From Laspinema palackyanum D2a (lineage in GTDB: Bacteria > Cyanobacteriota > Cyanobacteriia > Cyanobacteriales > Laspinemataceae): a stretch of 54,366 nucleotides of DNA. A program made the translations under genes and the position numbers. The DNA lies in the NCBI GenBank assembly GCA_025370845.1, contig JAMXFF010000048.1:1-54366 (forward strand), given 5' to 3'. Of the stretch, positions 26,349 through 36,600 are shown one piece after another. The notes under the pieces are model-generated. The model was not told the DNA's origin. It did not search any database and was given only the letters and a program-made list of their open reading frames with translations. The stretch's first letter is position 1. Each line of letters opens with the position of its first letter.

Positions 26349-28622
26349 ATGATAGCAAATATAGAAATTTGGAACAAATCCAGGAATCCCCTCGCCGAAG
26401 TGACGCCGACTTGGGTTGCCTGTACTTTAGTTCATGCCATCCCGGGACGAGTCAGGTTTAGAGTCCCACGCCTTGCCCGCGATCGCCCCTATGCCAGTCG
26501 CCTGGAACAAGCAATGGCGAGTCAACCCGGGGTGATTCAAGTGCGAGTGAATCTCACTGCCGCCTCCATCGCCATTCACTACCAAACCCAGGGGGTGAGG
26601 GATGAAAGAAGGCGATCGCAACTGGTGAAAGTGATTCAACAAACCGGGCAACTCCAGCAGTCCCCGGGACGTGAGAGCAACCCCGTCATTCCTGAACTTC
26701 CGGCAACAGAACCCGAGGGTCATGATATCAAATGGCCTGCCATTGCTACTCTGCTGGCGATTCTAGGCGGTCCCCTGGGCTTGCCGATTCCACGAACCCT
26801 CATGGCGGGAAGCGTTGCCTGGGCTGCTTTACCCGTGGCTAAACGGGCGATCGCCAGTGTTCTCGTCGAACGCCGCCTGAATATCGACTGCTTAGATTTG
26901 ATGGCGATCGCCCTGTCATCCCTGCGCGGAAATTTGCTCACCCCTGCCTTAGTCATGACCCTCCATGAAGTTGGGGATACCATCCGCGATCGCACCGCCC
27001 GGTCCTCTGCCGCCCGGACTGCGGACCTCATGGACACCATCGGGCGCTTTGCCTGGGTGGAACGCCGAGGAGAAAAACAGCAAATTCCCGCCACTGAGGT
27101 GGAAGTTGGGGAAACCGTCATTGTCTATCCCGGGGAGCAAATTCCTGTAGATGGGATTGTCTTACAGGGAACCGCCACCATCGATCGCCAGAAACTCACC
27201 GGCGAATCCATGCCGATTGTTGCTGAAAAGGGAACTCAGGTTTATGCCTCCACCCTGCTGCGGTCCGGGGAATTGTATATCCAAGCGGAACGAGTCGGGG
27301 CCGCCACCCGGGCCGCAGCGAGTTTGGAATTAGTGAGAAAAGCCCCAGTCCATGATACCCGCATGGAAAATTACGCCGCCAACATCGCCGATCGCGCCGT
27401 CTTACCTGCGGGAATCTGGGCCGCCCTGGTGTGGGCCCTGACTCGGGACCCGGGACGGGCGGCAGCGATTCTCACCTTAGACTTTGTTACCGGAATTCGC
27501 GTTTCCGTCCCCACCAGCTTTATGGCAGCCCTGACTCATGCCACCCGACATGGGATTTTAATCCGCAGTGGACGCGCCTTGGAACAATTAGCGGAAGTCG
27601 ATACCGTGGTATTTGACAAAACCGGCACTCTCACCCAAGGGAATCTGTCCGTCGTTCGCATCACCACCGCATCCCAGGCAATTTCCGAGGCGGAAGTGCT
27701 GGAACTGGCTGCTGCTGCGGAACAACGGATTTCTCACCCCGTAGCCGAGGCGATTGTGGCGGAGGCCCAAAACCGGGGAGTGAGACTGTTGCCTCGGGGA
27801 GAATGGCACTATGAGGTGGGTTTTGGCATTCAGGCGGAGATTGAAGGGCGCAGGGTGTTAGTCGGTAGCGATCGCTTCTTGCGCCAGTCCGGAGTGACAG
27901 TGGACTGTCTGACGGATCAGCAACGGCGATGCGATCGCGGATTGGACTGTGAGCAAACAGATTGTGCGCTGAATGTCAACTGTTCTTTGATTTACGTCGC
28001 TTGTGAGGGCAAATTCCAAGGCGTCATCGAATATGCAGACCCCCTGCGCCGGGAAACCCCCAGGGTGATACAACGGTTGCAGTCAGAGTATCACATTCAG
28101 GTGCAGATGCTGACTGGGGATGAACGTCCCCGCGCCCTTGTGGTTGCCGAAAAACTGGGGATTCCCGCCCGTCATACCCATGCCGAAGCCTTTCCCGAAC
28201 AAAAAGCCGCCATCGTGCGCGAATTACACGAATCAGGGAAAACCGTTGCCTTTGTGGGGGATGGGTTAAATGATTCCGTTGCCTTAGCTTATGCGGATGT
28301 ATCCGTGTCCTTTGCCAATGGATCCGATGTGGCCCGAGAAACCGCTGATGTGGTGTTGATGGAGAACGATTTGTCTGGGTTGCTGGATGCGATCGCGATC
28401 GCCAAGGAAACCCAGCAGATTATACAACAAAATACCACCTTAGTGGTCGGACCCAATTTAGCCGCCCTGGTTTTAGCATCCACCCTGGGATTGCACCCCT
28501 TAGCCGCCACGGTGGTTCACAACGGTTCAGCGATCGCCGCCGGATTAAACGGGTTACGTCCTCTGATGCATATCGACCCCCCGCGATCGGCGTCAGAACA
28601 GAGTGCAATCAACCCAAGTTAA
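26349..28622 (+). CDS. P1B-like metal ATPase without CPC motif
   Basis: The 757-residue protein starts at the ATG preceded by GAGGAG at seven bases; the frame extends back to 26268 but would overlap the upstream gene. Residues 28-80 form an HMA2 domain with HAIPGRVRFRVPRLA. ATPase motifs are intact: TGES, phosphorylated Asp423 in FDKTGTLTQ, SHP, GDGLNDSVA. The transmembrane metal site normally written CPC or SPC reads FVT before Pro388 (DFVTGIRVSVP), so no cysteine is available. The nucleotide-binding region has six cysteines within 33 residues (C520, 528, 534, 539, 545, 552). The metal is therefore unlikely to be Cu(I) or Zn by the usual mechanism; iron or manganese are candidates. Confidence 0.92.
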   Translation: MIANIEIWNKSRNPLAEVTPTWVACTLVHAIPGRVRFRVPRLARDRPYASRLEQAMASQPGVIQVRVNLTAASIAIHYQTQGVRDERRRSQLVKVIQQTGQLQQSPGRESNPVIPELPATEPEGHDIKWPAIATLLAILGGPLGLPIPRTLMAGSVAWAALPVAKRAIASVLVERRLNIDCLDLMAIALSSLRGNLLTPALVMTLHEVGDTIRDRTARSSAARTADLMDTIGRFAWVERRGEKQQIPATEVEVGETVIVYPGEQIPVDGIVLQGTATIDRQKLTGESMPIVAEKGTQVYASTLLRSGELYIQAERVGAATRAAASLELVRKAPVHDTRMENYAANIADRAVLPAGIWAALVWALTRDPGRAAAILTLDFVTGIRVSVPTSFMAALTHATRHGILIRSGRALEQLAEVDTVVFDKTGTLTQGNLSVVRITTASQAISEAEVLELAAAAEQRISHPVAEAIVAEAQNRGVRLLPRGEWHYEVGFGIQAEIEGRRVLVGSDRFLRQSGVTVDCLTDQQRRCDRGLDCEQTDCALNVNCSLIYVACEGKFQGVIEYADPLRRETPRVIQRLQSEYHIQVQMLTGDERPRALVVAEKLGIPARHTHAEAFPEQKAAIVRELHESGKTVAFVGDGLNDSVALAYADVSVSFANGSDVARETADVVLMENDLSGLLDAIAIAKETQQIIQQNTTLVVGPNLAALVLASTLGLHPLAATVVHNGSAIAAGLNGLRPLMHIDPPRSASEQSAINPS

Positions 28623-28653
28623 TACCCCTTACCCTTACTGGAGGAATTGTATC

Positions 28654-28977
28654 ATGGGACTCATTCATTGGAAACAAGCCGGAATGCAACAACATCTCAC
28701 CGAAATGATGGAAGCGGGAAAAGGAGGACGGGCGATCGCCTTGGGAATCGGTGCAGTAGTCCTCGCACCTATTTTATTACCAGCGATCGGTAAAGTTGCC
28801 AAACCCCTCGCCAAAGCAACCCTAAAAAATGGCATTACCCTCTATGAAAAAGGTAAAGTTGCTGTAGCAGAAGCCAACGAAGTATGGGAAGATATTTTAG
28901 CAGAAGCCAAAGCCGAAGCACTCGCCGAATCCCATAAAATACCCAACGCTGAACCGAATCATAATCATAAAGGATAA
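28654..28977 (+). CDS. DUF5132-like small membrane-associated protein
   Basis: The 107-residue product starts at an ATG preceded by GGAGG at 28640-28644; an in-frame upstream ATG at 28603 lies inside the ATPase gene and is rejected. It has a glycine-containing hydrophobic helix AIALGIGAVVLAPILLPAIG at residues 27-46, then a long amphipathic Lys/Ala/Glu helix (about 48-95), and a tail with NHNH that could bind metal. I recall DUF5132 as a family often found next to HMA2 proteins and P-type ATPases in cyanobacteria. It sits 31 bp after the ATPase gene and is almost certainly co-transcribed. Confidence 0.8.
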   Translation: MGLIHWKQAGMQQHLTEMMEAGKGGRAIALGIGAVVLAPILLPAIGKVAKPLAKATLKNGITLYEKGKVAVAEANEVWEDILAEAKAEALAESHKIPNAEPNHNHKG

Positions 28978-28989
28978 ACTCAACTCCAT

Positions 28990-29203
28990 CCTGAAGTCGT
29001 TCTCTTAGTTCGTAGTAACGACTTCAGTCGTTCTCTTAGTTCGTAGTAACGACTTCAGTCGTTCTCAATCAGGACTTACGCAATTTATAACATCGACCCC
29101 TAAATGTAGAGGCGATTCGCGAATCGCCTCTACATTTAGGATTGACCCTCCCCAAATCCATAAGTCCTGTCAATGTTCAACGTCCCGACTTCAGTCGTTC
29201 CCT
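28990..29203. repeat. CTTCAG hairpin repeats interrupted by a small element
   Basis: Units with AACGACTTCAGTCGTT begin at 29012 and 29043, a 31-bp period as at the left end of the window; a partial unit starts at 28990. A 100-bp element (29070-29169) interrupts the array, after which ATGTTCAACGTCCCGACTT continues at 29173. That same 19-mer occurs at 13101. Confidence 0.85.
29070..29169. mobile_element. MITE-like element, 100 bp, 5-bp target duplication
   Basis: The ends are CAGGACTTA and TAAGTCCTG. The sequence TCAAT lies immediately outside both ends (29065-29069 and 29170-29174). The centre is a perfect 42-bp palindrome at 29099-29140 built on TAGAGGCGATTCGCGAATCG. There is no coding capacity, so mobility would need a transposase encoded elsewhere. 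Confidence 0.8.
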
Positions 29204-29234
29204 TAATTCCCCATCACAATTTCACTCATTCCCA

Positions 29235-29885
29235 TCAAATCCCACAAAAACCCTGAATCGCCTCCCAAATCTCCGGCATCACATTCCCCAACCCATGATC
29301 GCTATCTAACTCCACCATCTCCACCCAAGGACGAGAAGCAGCAAATCGACGACTTGCCTCAACCGGAATCACCTCATCTTTCACCCCATGTAAAATCAAA
29401 GTCGGTAACTGTCGCTGCAACTGATTTTCAACGTAACCTTGAGCATCCATAATAAATTGATAACTCAGGGGAATATCCCGCTTTTCTCCATAATGATAAA
29501 TCGGCAAATAACCCTGTTCTTGCCAAAATTCAAGCCGTTTTGGACCTAAACTCGCCATCCAATGACTCAGAAATTCAAAAGCAGGGGCTAATAAAACCAG
29601 GCGATCGATTTGCGGATATCGTTCCGCTAACCAGGCAGAAGTCAGTCCCCCAAAACTTGAGCCAATTAGGGTAACTGTAGCCGGTTGCGGGGGGAATTCC
29701 CTCGCAACTTGTTCCAGTTGCCGCGTCAGAGTCAGATGCGAAAAATCCCCGTGATTGAGATTAGGAATCTTGAGAGGTATTGATAGTTCTGCAAAGCGAT
29801 CGCGCAGATAATTCGCCTTAAATGAATCAGGACTCGATGCAAATCCATGTAAATAAATGTAAGTTCGCGGTAATGTTTGAGTCAT
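29235..29885 (-). CDS. YqiA/YcfP-like alpha/beta-fold esterase
   Basis: The 216-residue protein fits the YqiA/UPF0227 group of small alpha/beta hydrolases. YIYLHGFASSPDSFKANYL (residues 9-27) is the typical opening, GSSFGG (75-80) contains the nucleophile Ser77, ILHGVKDEVIPVEAS carries the acid, and LDSDHGL the catalytic His. Family members hydrolyse short acyl esters; the natural substrate is unknown. AGGA lies before the ATG. The gene reads away from the MITE region and is preceded on its 5' side by a tandem repeat. Confidence 0.88.
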   Translation of the reverse strand: MTQTLPRTYIYLHGFASSPDSFKANYLRDRFAELSIPLKIPNLNHGDFSHLTLTRQLEQVAREFPPQPATVTLIGSSFGGLTSAWLAERYPQIDRLVLLAPAFEFLSHWMASLGPKRLEFWQEQGYLPIYHYGEKRDIPLSYQFIMDAQGYVENQLQRQLPTLILHGVKDEVIPVEASRRFAASRPWVEMVELDSDHGLGNVMPEIWEAIQGFCGI

Positions 29886-29900
29886 AGTTAACTATCCTTT

Positions 29901-30120
29901 GCAAAAGTTCGTAGTGACTCCTTCAGGAGTCTTCTTAAAGCAACCCCTGAAGGGGTTACTACAAACGTTCGTATGCAAAAGTTCGTAGTGACTCCTTCAG
30001 GAGTCTTCTTAAAGCAATTCCTTCAGGGGTTACTACAAACGTTCGTATGCAAAAGTTCGTAGTGACTCCTTCAGGAGTCTTCTTAAAGCAATTCCTGAAG
30101 GGGTTACTACGAACCTTCGT
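29901..30120. repeat. Three tandem 74-bp units with paired hairpins
   Basis: Units start at 29901, 29975 and 30049. Each holds GACTCCTTCAGGAGTC and a second palindrome that varies between copies (AACCCCTGAAGGGGTT, AATTCCTTCAGGGGTT, AATTCCTGAAGGGGTT). The layout matches the AACGACTTCAGTCGTT family but with different arm sequences that still pair. Confidence 0.9.
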
Positions 30121-30143
30121 TAATCGCCCCTCCAGGGTTAAAT

Positions 30144-30524
30144 TTAATCGATTCCTAAAATTTCCATTGATTTTTCTAGGACTTCATCCGGGTCAAAGGG
30201 CTTCGTCATGTACAAATCGGCCCCGGAATCACTGCCTTTTTGCTTGTCAAACTCTTGACCTTTGGCCGTAAGCATGATAATATAAACATCTTTGATGCCT
30301 AGTTCATTTTTGACCGCATTACAAACTTCAAATCCGCTCATTTTGGGCATCATCACATCCAGAAAAACTAATTCGGGTTTTTCGGCTTTGATGGTATTGA
30401 GCGCATCTTCTCCATTGATGGCCGTTAGCAATTCGACCCCCTCATCTTCGAGTTCTTCTAGGGTTTGTTCCATGAGAATGCGGATATGGGGTTCATCATC
30501 CACAATTAAGATTTTTTTCGCCAT
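30144..30524 (-). CDS. Single-domain response regulator
   Basis: The 126-residue receiver has the full signature: Asp9, Asp10 and Glu11 (ILIVDDE), phosphoacceptor Asp56 (LVFLDVMMP), Thr86 in MLTAKG and Lys108 in MTKPF. There is no output domain, so it works by protein contact like CheY or CyaG-type relay regulators. The start at MAKKILIV is preceded by AGGAGG and is preferred over an upstream ATG at 30659 that overlaps the giant kinase gene. It is the last gene of the signalling block, 106 bp after that kinase, and may be its partner. Confidence 0.95.
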   Translation of the reverse strand: MAKKILIVDDEPHIRILMEQTLEELEDEGVELLTAINGEDALNTIKAEKPELVFLDVMMPKMSGFEVCNAVKNELGIKDVYIIMLTAKGQEFDKQKGSDSGADLYMTKPFDPDEVLEKSMEILGID

Positions 30525-30630
30525 ATAACCTCCTATAGGGGTAAACAGAAAAAGGCGCAATTCAAACGAAAAAAAGTAGCTTTCTTCCGTCTGAATTGCT
30601 TGATTTATCGGGGGATTGTCCTCAGTGCGG

Positions 30631-33600
30631 TTACCCGAGAGAACCGGAACCATCATCATCTAGCACGAGAAATAAGACATTTTCCAGTCCTTTTTCAAAC
30701 CGCAAGGTTTTGACGATTTCATGATGCTCGGATAGCACAGAATTGAGAACAATCATATCAGGTCCGATCGCCATTGCCTTTTCAATGCATTCTTGACCCG
30801 TCGTTGCCTCGACAACGCTATACCCCTTCGCCTCTAGGACATCGACTAAGGTTTTAATGGCACCGGCATCTTCATCCACGACGATCACGTTCTTTTTTGA
30901 GGCCCCCTTGGACAGTAAGGCCCCGATATTCTCAAACAGTTTTTCGGTATCGATGGGTTTGGTTAAGTAGCGATCGATGCCTAAGCGATATCCCCGTTGT
31001 TTATCCTCAATGATTGAGAGGATGATAATGGGGATATCCATCGTTTCCGGGTCATGTTTGAGCACTGCTGCCACATCAAACCCACTAATTTGCGGCATCA
31101 TCACATCGAGTAAAATCAGGTCCGGTTTCAGGGATTTGACTTCAGCGATCGCCTCCATGCCATCTTTTGCTTCCCGGACTTGATATCCACAGCTTTCTAA
31201 TTCTTGGCGCAACAAGGACCGAATGTGAGTATCATCATCAACCACGAGAATGGTTTTAACGGAATCCGTTTCCCGTTGCGGAGTGATCACAATTCGTTCT
31301 TTGAGTTGCTTGACAAAGCTATCCAAATTGAGTTTTTCGAGTTCAGGGGTGACGCTAGACCCCAGGGACAGTAAGCTAAAGGAGAAGCTACTGCCTTGAC
31401 CCGGTGTACTTTCGACCCAAATTTTGCCGCCGTGATGTTCGATAATTTGTTTACAGATCGGCAGTCCCAGTCCAGTCCCTCGGGGTTTATCTGTGAGGGT
31501 ATCTCCCACTTGTTTAAATTTCTCGAACACTGTATCTTGAAACTCCGTGGGGATGCCGATGCCGGTGTCGATAATGCTCACCACCACCTGTTCTTCGTTT
31601 TGGGTGGCGCGCAGGGTGACAGTCCCGGTATCGGTGAATTTAACCGCATTGGAGATGAGATTAATCAGCACTTGCAATAACCGATCGCGATCGCCGCTGA
31701 CTTGTGGCAGTTGGGGTTCAATCTCCACCTGCACCTGTAACTGACTGGTTTGAAATAGACTAGAAGTCGAGGCGATCGCCCGTTCCATGAGTTCACTCAG
31801 GGAAATCGGTTGCATTTGCCACTCCACTTTCCCCGCTTCCATCTTGGCGATATCTAGCACATCATTAATCAGGTTCGTCAAGCGTTCCCCTTCAGAAATA
31901 ATAATCTCAATGTTGTCCATGACTTGCTGCAACGCCCGCTGCGTCTTATTGTCCGCGTTCTCCAATGCGCCTACAATCTTATCATGGAGTTTTTTGTTAA
32001 CAATTTTGGCAAATCCCACCACAGAAGTGAGAGGCGTTCGCAGTTCGTGAGACACCGTGGAGATAAAGTCGGTTTTCATGCGATCGACTTCCTTCTCGGC
32101 GGTGATATCCCGGATTAAGGTGACGGTCCCGATACAGCTAGGACCCTGTTCCTCTCCGGTGGAGTCCGTGACAATAGAGGTAGCGACGGCTTTACCGACG
32201 CGATTGTTCGTTAAAGGAATTTCCGCCGATAGCACATCGCTGAGGTGTTCCCGGGATTGTGCGACTAAGGTAGCGAGTTCGGTACTCAGTCCCTCCTGGC
32301 AATCCCGACCCTCCAGTTCCGTGGCGGGTAATCCAAACATCTGTAATAAGGCGGGATTCAAGCGGGAAATGCGATCGCGCATATCCGTCACCAGCAACCC
32401 ATCGGCGATATTGTTGACGATCGCATTCAAATAAGCCACCGTATCTTGCAACTGGTTCACGGTTCGCGCTAAATCAATGGAAATCGCCGCTTGTCCCGAG
32501 AGGAGGCGCAACACTTCCAGGCGATCGCGCGTAAAAGCGCTACGGGTGAGATTGTTCTCTAAATAAACAATCCCCACCAGTTTCCCTTGATTGACAAACG
32601 GTGCACATAACAGCGACTTCACCTGATGGGTACTGACATAGCGATCGTTCGTAAATAATCCCTCCCGAATCGCATCATTTAAGACGACATTGGTTTGAGT
32701 CCGTCGGACATAATGAATAATCGACCAAGGCAAGTCAGCCTTAGCATCTAAGGCATCAAATCGTAGCTTGACCCCCTGAATTTTTTTGTCCAGACCCACT
32801 TCCGCCGCCAGAATTAGTTTGTCCTTTTCCGCTAACACTAAAAATCCTTTCTGTGCCCCGGCATTTTCGATGAGAATATTCATTAACTTCTCAACCAGCT
32901 TCTCAATTTGCAGTTCAGAAGAAATGGCTTGAGAAGCTTTAATCACCGTGGCTAAATCCAACGCAGCGGAACTCCCAAAAGTTGTTGCCGTGGTCATTTG
33001 AGCTATTGCGGTACTACTCCGGGAAAGGGCAGGCTTGCGTAGCTTTAACTGGGGATATTTGGCTTCTAATTGCTCTACCTTAATTTTAGCCCCCCATTTG
33101 GTATAAATGGCATAAGCTTCAGTCAGGTAAGTGTCGGCAAATTTATCCTGATGGCGATGGCGATAAAAATTCGAGGCTAGTTCGTAGGCTAAGGCTTCTT
33201 CCGGCAGATAGCCATTTTCTTTCGCCCCCGTAATGGCCCGTTCGTAGCCATCGATCGCCTCTAAACTATGACCTAAAACTCGCGCTTTCTCCGCTTCGAC
33301 TAATTCATACTTATGCTGATAATTCATCGGGCCGAGTTCCGCCCATTTCCGCATTTTGTCTTGATTGCACTCCACTTGGTGCAAATATTTTTGCTGGTCT
33401 GCCGCAGCAGCAGAAGGATAGATGGATAGCAACACTAAAGAATAGTAAAAGTTGTGAACCGCCATTGTAAAAGCCCCACTGACGGAACCGGAATATTCAG
33501 CGGCTAGGGTTGCATAAGTTAGGGCAACTTGTCGTTGTTTTAACAAAAAGTTGAGGATGGTTTTGGCGAGATAAACATTAAACAAAGACCATCCATCGTT

Positions 33601-36600
33601 CGCCTCTTTAAGTTTAGGCAAAATCAGGTCTTCGTTAAAAACCTCCCCGACTAACCGATACTTATCCGGGGCTAACCCTTGTAAATTCGCCACCAGTTGT
33701 CGCCAGGTACTGCCGTCATAGAGGGCAATTTCATACTTGAGTTTTTGGAGTAATTCAATATAGGGAGTTTGCTTGCGGGCAACAGTTTCCAGAGATTCTC
33801 CACTTAAAAACAAGTAACTGCAATATTTACAAGCGCAGTAACTGGCATATTCTAAATCCCCCACTTCCAAGCCACTCTGTAGCCCTTCTTGTAACGCCTC
33901 AACCGCGACTTTAACCGGCTGCTTCCAATGCTGTACGAAGGCAAAAACCATGTTATAAACTTGGCATTTGAGGGTTTTCGCTTGAAACCGTTCTAACAAT
34001 TTGACTGAAATTTGTGCCGCATAATAGCCCCGGTTAATGTCTCCGGACCCACAGAGAAGCGTGGCATACCAACTGTAAGTAAATGCCGCAATCGCAGAAT
34101 GTCCTTTTTCCAGACAGCGTTCTAAAGCCGTCAACACCAATTGGAACCATAGCTCTAACTGGCTACTATGTAAAGCCGGGGCCACTAAATTCATCACAAT
34201 TCGCATCACCGCCAGTTCATAAGGGTCGGTCATTTCCGGCAGTTCGGCGATGCGGTCAATCTCCGGCAATTCTAGGGATTGACTCCGTTCTTCCGAGGCA
34301 ACCGCTAGGGAAATTCCCATCAAATTTAAGGCTGCCAATCCCGTTTCAATGGCTAGGCTAATATGATGTTGTGCGGCATACATTTGCATTTGAATTTCAT
34401 ACACCTTCACCCGATCCAAAACCGCCTTTGCCTGGGCTAGAATCAGGTCGCCGAGGGTTCGCGCCGCCTCGAAATTGCCATTTAAGTATTCCGCCTCCAA
34501 GGTAGAGACATAGAGGGAAAGAGTTAACTCATAATGGCTGTTCCAGGAATCCTCCCCTAAGAGTCCGATGCCGACTTTCAAATAACGTAAAGCCGCTTCA
34601 TAAGCTGTGGAGGCTTTGGCTTTATTTCCGGCGATCGCATTCAACTGGGCGAGTTCATCTTTTTCCCCTTGGCTTTCCAGGAGATCACAGCCATAGTTGA
34701 GTTGATTAACCAGGGCAAAAATGGTTTCTTCTCGTTCCTCCGGGGGAATATTATTCAGCAGCAGTTTTCCGATTTTCAGGTGAGTTTCTTTTTTCTGGTC
34801 TTCTTGAATCAGGGAATAAGCTGCCTGTTGAACTCGGTCATGCAAAAACTTATAAGAAATAGACTGGGTTCCTAACAAGTCAGATAGGGTAAGTCCCGTT
34901 TGTTTGTCTAAGAATTGTTCTCCCTCATCCCCAATCAGCAGGGGAATTTTATATCCCGAACTCAGGGGCAAAATCAAGCCCGATTGCAACGCGGACCAGA
35001 GGGAGGCAGCGGTTGCCATCGGGGAATTTTCACTGACGATCGCCAGGACTTCTAAGGTGAAAGTATTGCCCACACAAGCGGCTAACTGTAAGATAGTTTG
35101 GGTAGATTCCGGGAGTTTTTGAATATTGCGGGCCATTAATTCGACCACATTGCGATCGGCAATTCCCACGGCTAAAATGCGGTCCAGATCCCATTGCCAA
35201 ACCCCCCCACTGAACTCATAATTTAAGAGTTTTTCATCCCACAGGGTTTTGATGAGTTGGGTCAGGAAAAACGGATTGCCCTGGGTTTTATGGTAAAGCA
35301 GTTCCGCCAAGGGACGCGATCGCTCTGGTTCATCCAGGGTAGCTGCAATCAACTCGTTGACATGAACCATCTCTAACGGTTGCAACACCATTTGATTCAC
35401 CGTCGCCCCCATTGATTGCAGGGCATCCCGAGTTTGAATCAAAGGATGAACCGCATTCACTTCGTTATCCCGATAAGCCCCAATCAGTAAAAAATACTGT
35501 TGATCGAGGTCATTAATCAGTTGATAAATTAAGTGTAAAGAGGCGGTATCAGCCCATTGTAAATCATCCAGAAAAATCACCAGGGGATGGTCTTTTTTGC
35601 AAAAAGTCTGCAAAAATTGTTGAAACACCCGATTAAAGCGATTCTGGGATTCAATGGGCCCGAGTTCAGCAATGGAGGATTGGGGTCCAACAATGGATTC
35701 AACCTTGGGAATCACCTCGACGATCGCCTGTCCATTACTCCCCAAAGCTTTGCTGAGTTGTTCTTGCCAGAAGGTAATGCGATCGGGATTTTCCGTCAAG
35801 AGGCGATCTATCAATTCAGAAAAGGCTTGAATCAGTCCCGCATAAGGAATATTTCGCTTATATTGGTCATATTTCCCGGAAATAAAATAGCCTCGCGCCC
35901 CCACAATCGGTTTATGAACTTCTGCTACCAAGGCCGATTTACCAATGCCTGAATAGCCAGAAACCAGCATCATTTCGCTGCTACCTTCAGCAACTCGATG
36001 GAAGGTTTCCATTAAGGTTTCTACTTCTTTTTCCCGCCCATAGAGCTTTTGGGGAATCAGCAATTGACTGGCGCGATCGCGTTCTCCCACAGCAAACGAG
36101 GCAATGCTTCCCCTAGCTTCTAATTGGGTTAAACAGGTTTCCAAATCAAACAACAGACCCTGACTGGTTTGATAGCGGTCTTCAGCGGTTTTCGCCATCA
36201 ATTTCATGACGATATCCGCCACCGCTTGCGGAATTTCCGGGTTCATTTCATGGGGTGAAACGGCGATTTTTGCAATATGACAATAGATTAACTCTAAGGC
36301 ATCAACCGCCTCAAAGGGTAACCGTCCTGTGAGCATTTCATAGAACGTCACCCCCAAGGAATAAAAATCCGTGCGATAATCCACCGCCCGATTCATCCGT
36401 CCGGTTTGTTCCGGAGACATATAGGATAAAGTTCCTTCCAAAACCGTCTCTTGACTCCAAGACGATTCAGAAGAGAGTCGCATCGCGATACTAAAATCAG
36501 TAATTTTAATTTCCCCAGTTCTGGGATTAATAATCAGATTTTGGGGCTTAATATCTTTATGAACAATCTGATGGTGATGGAGTTGCCCTAGACTGGTCGC

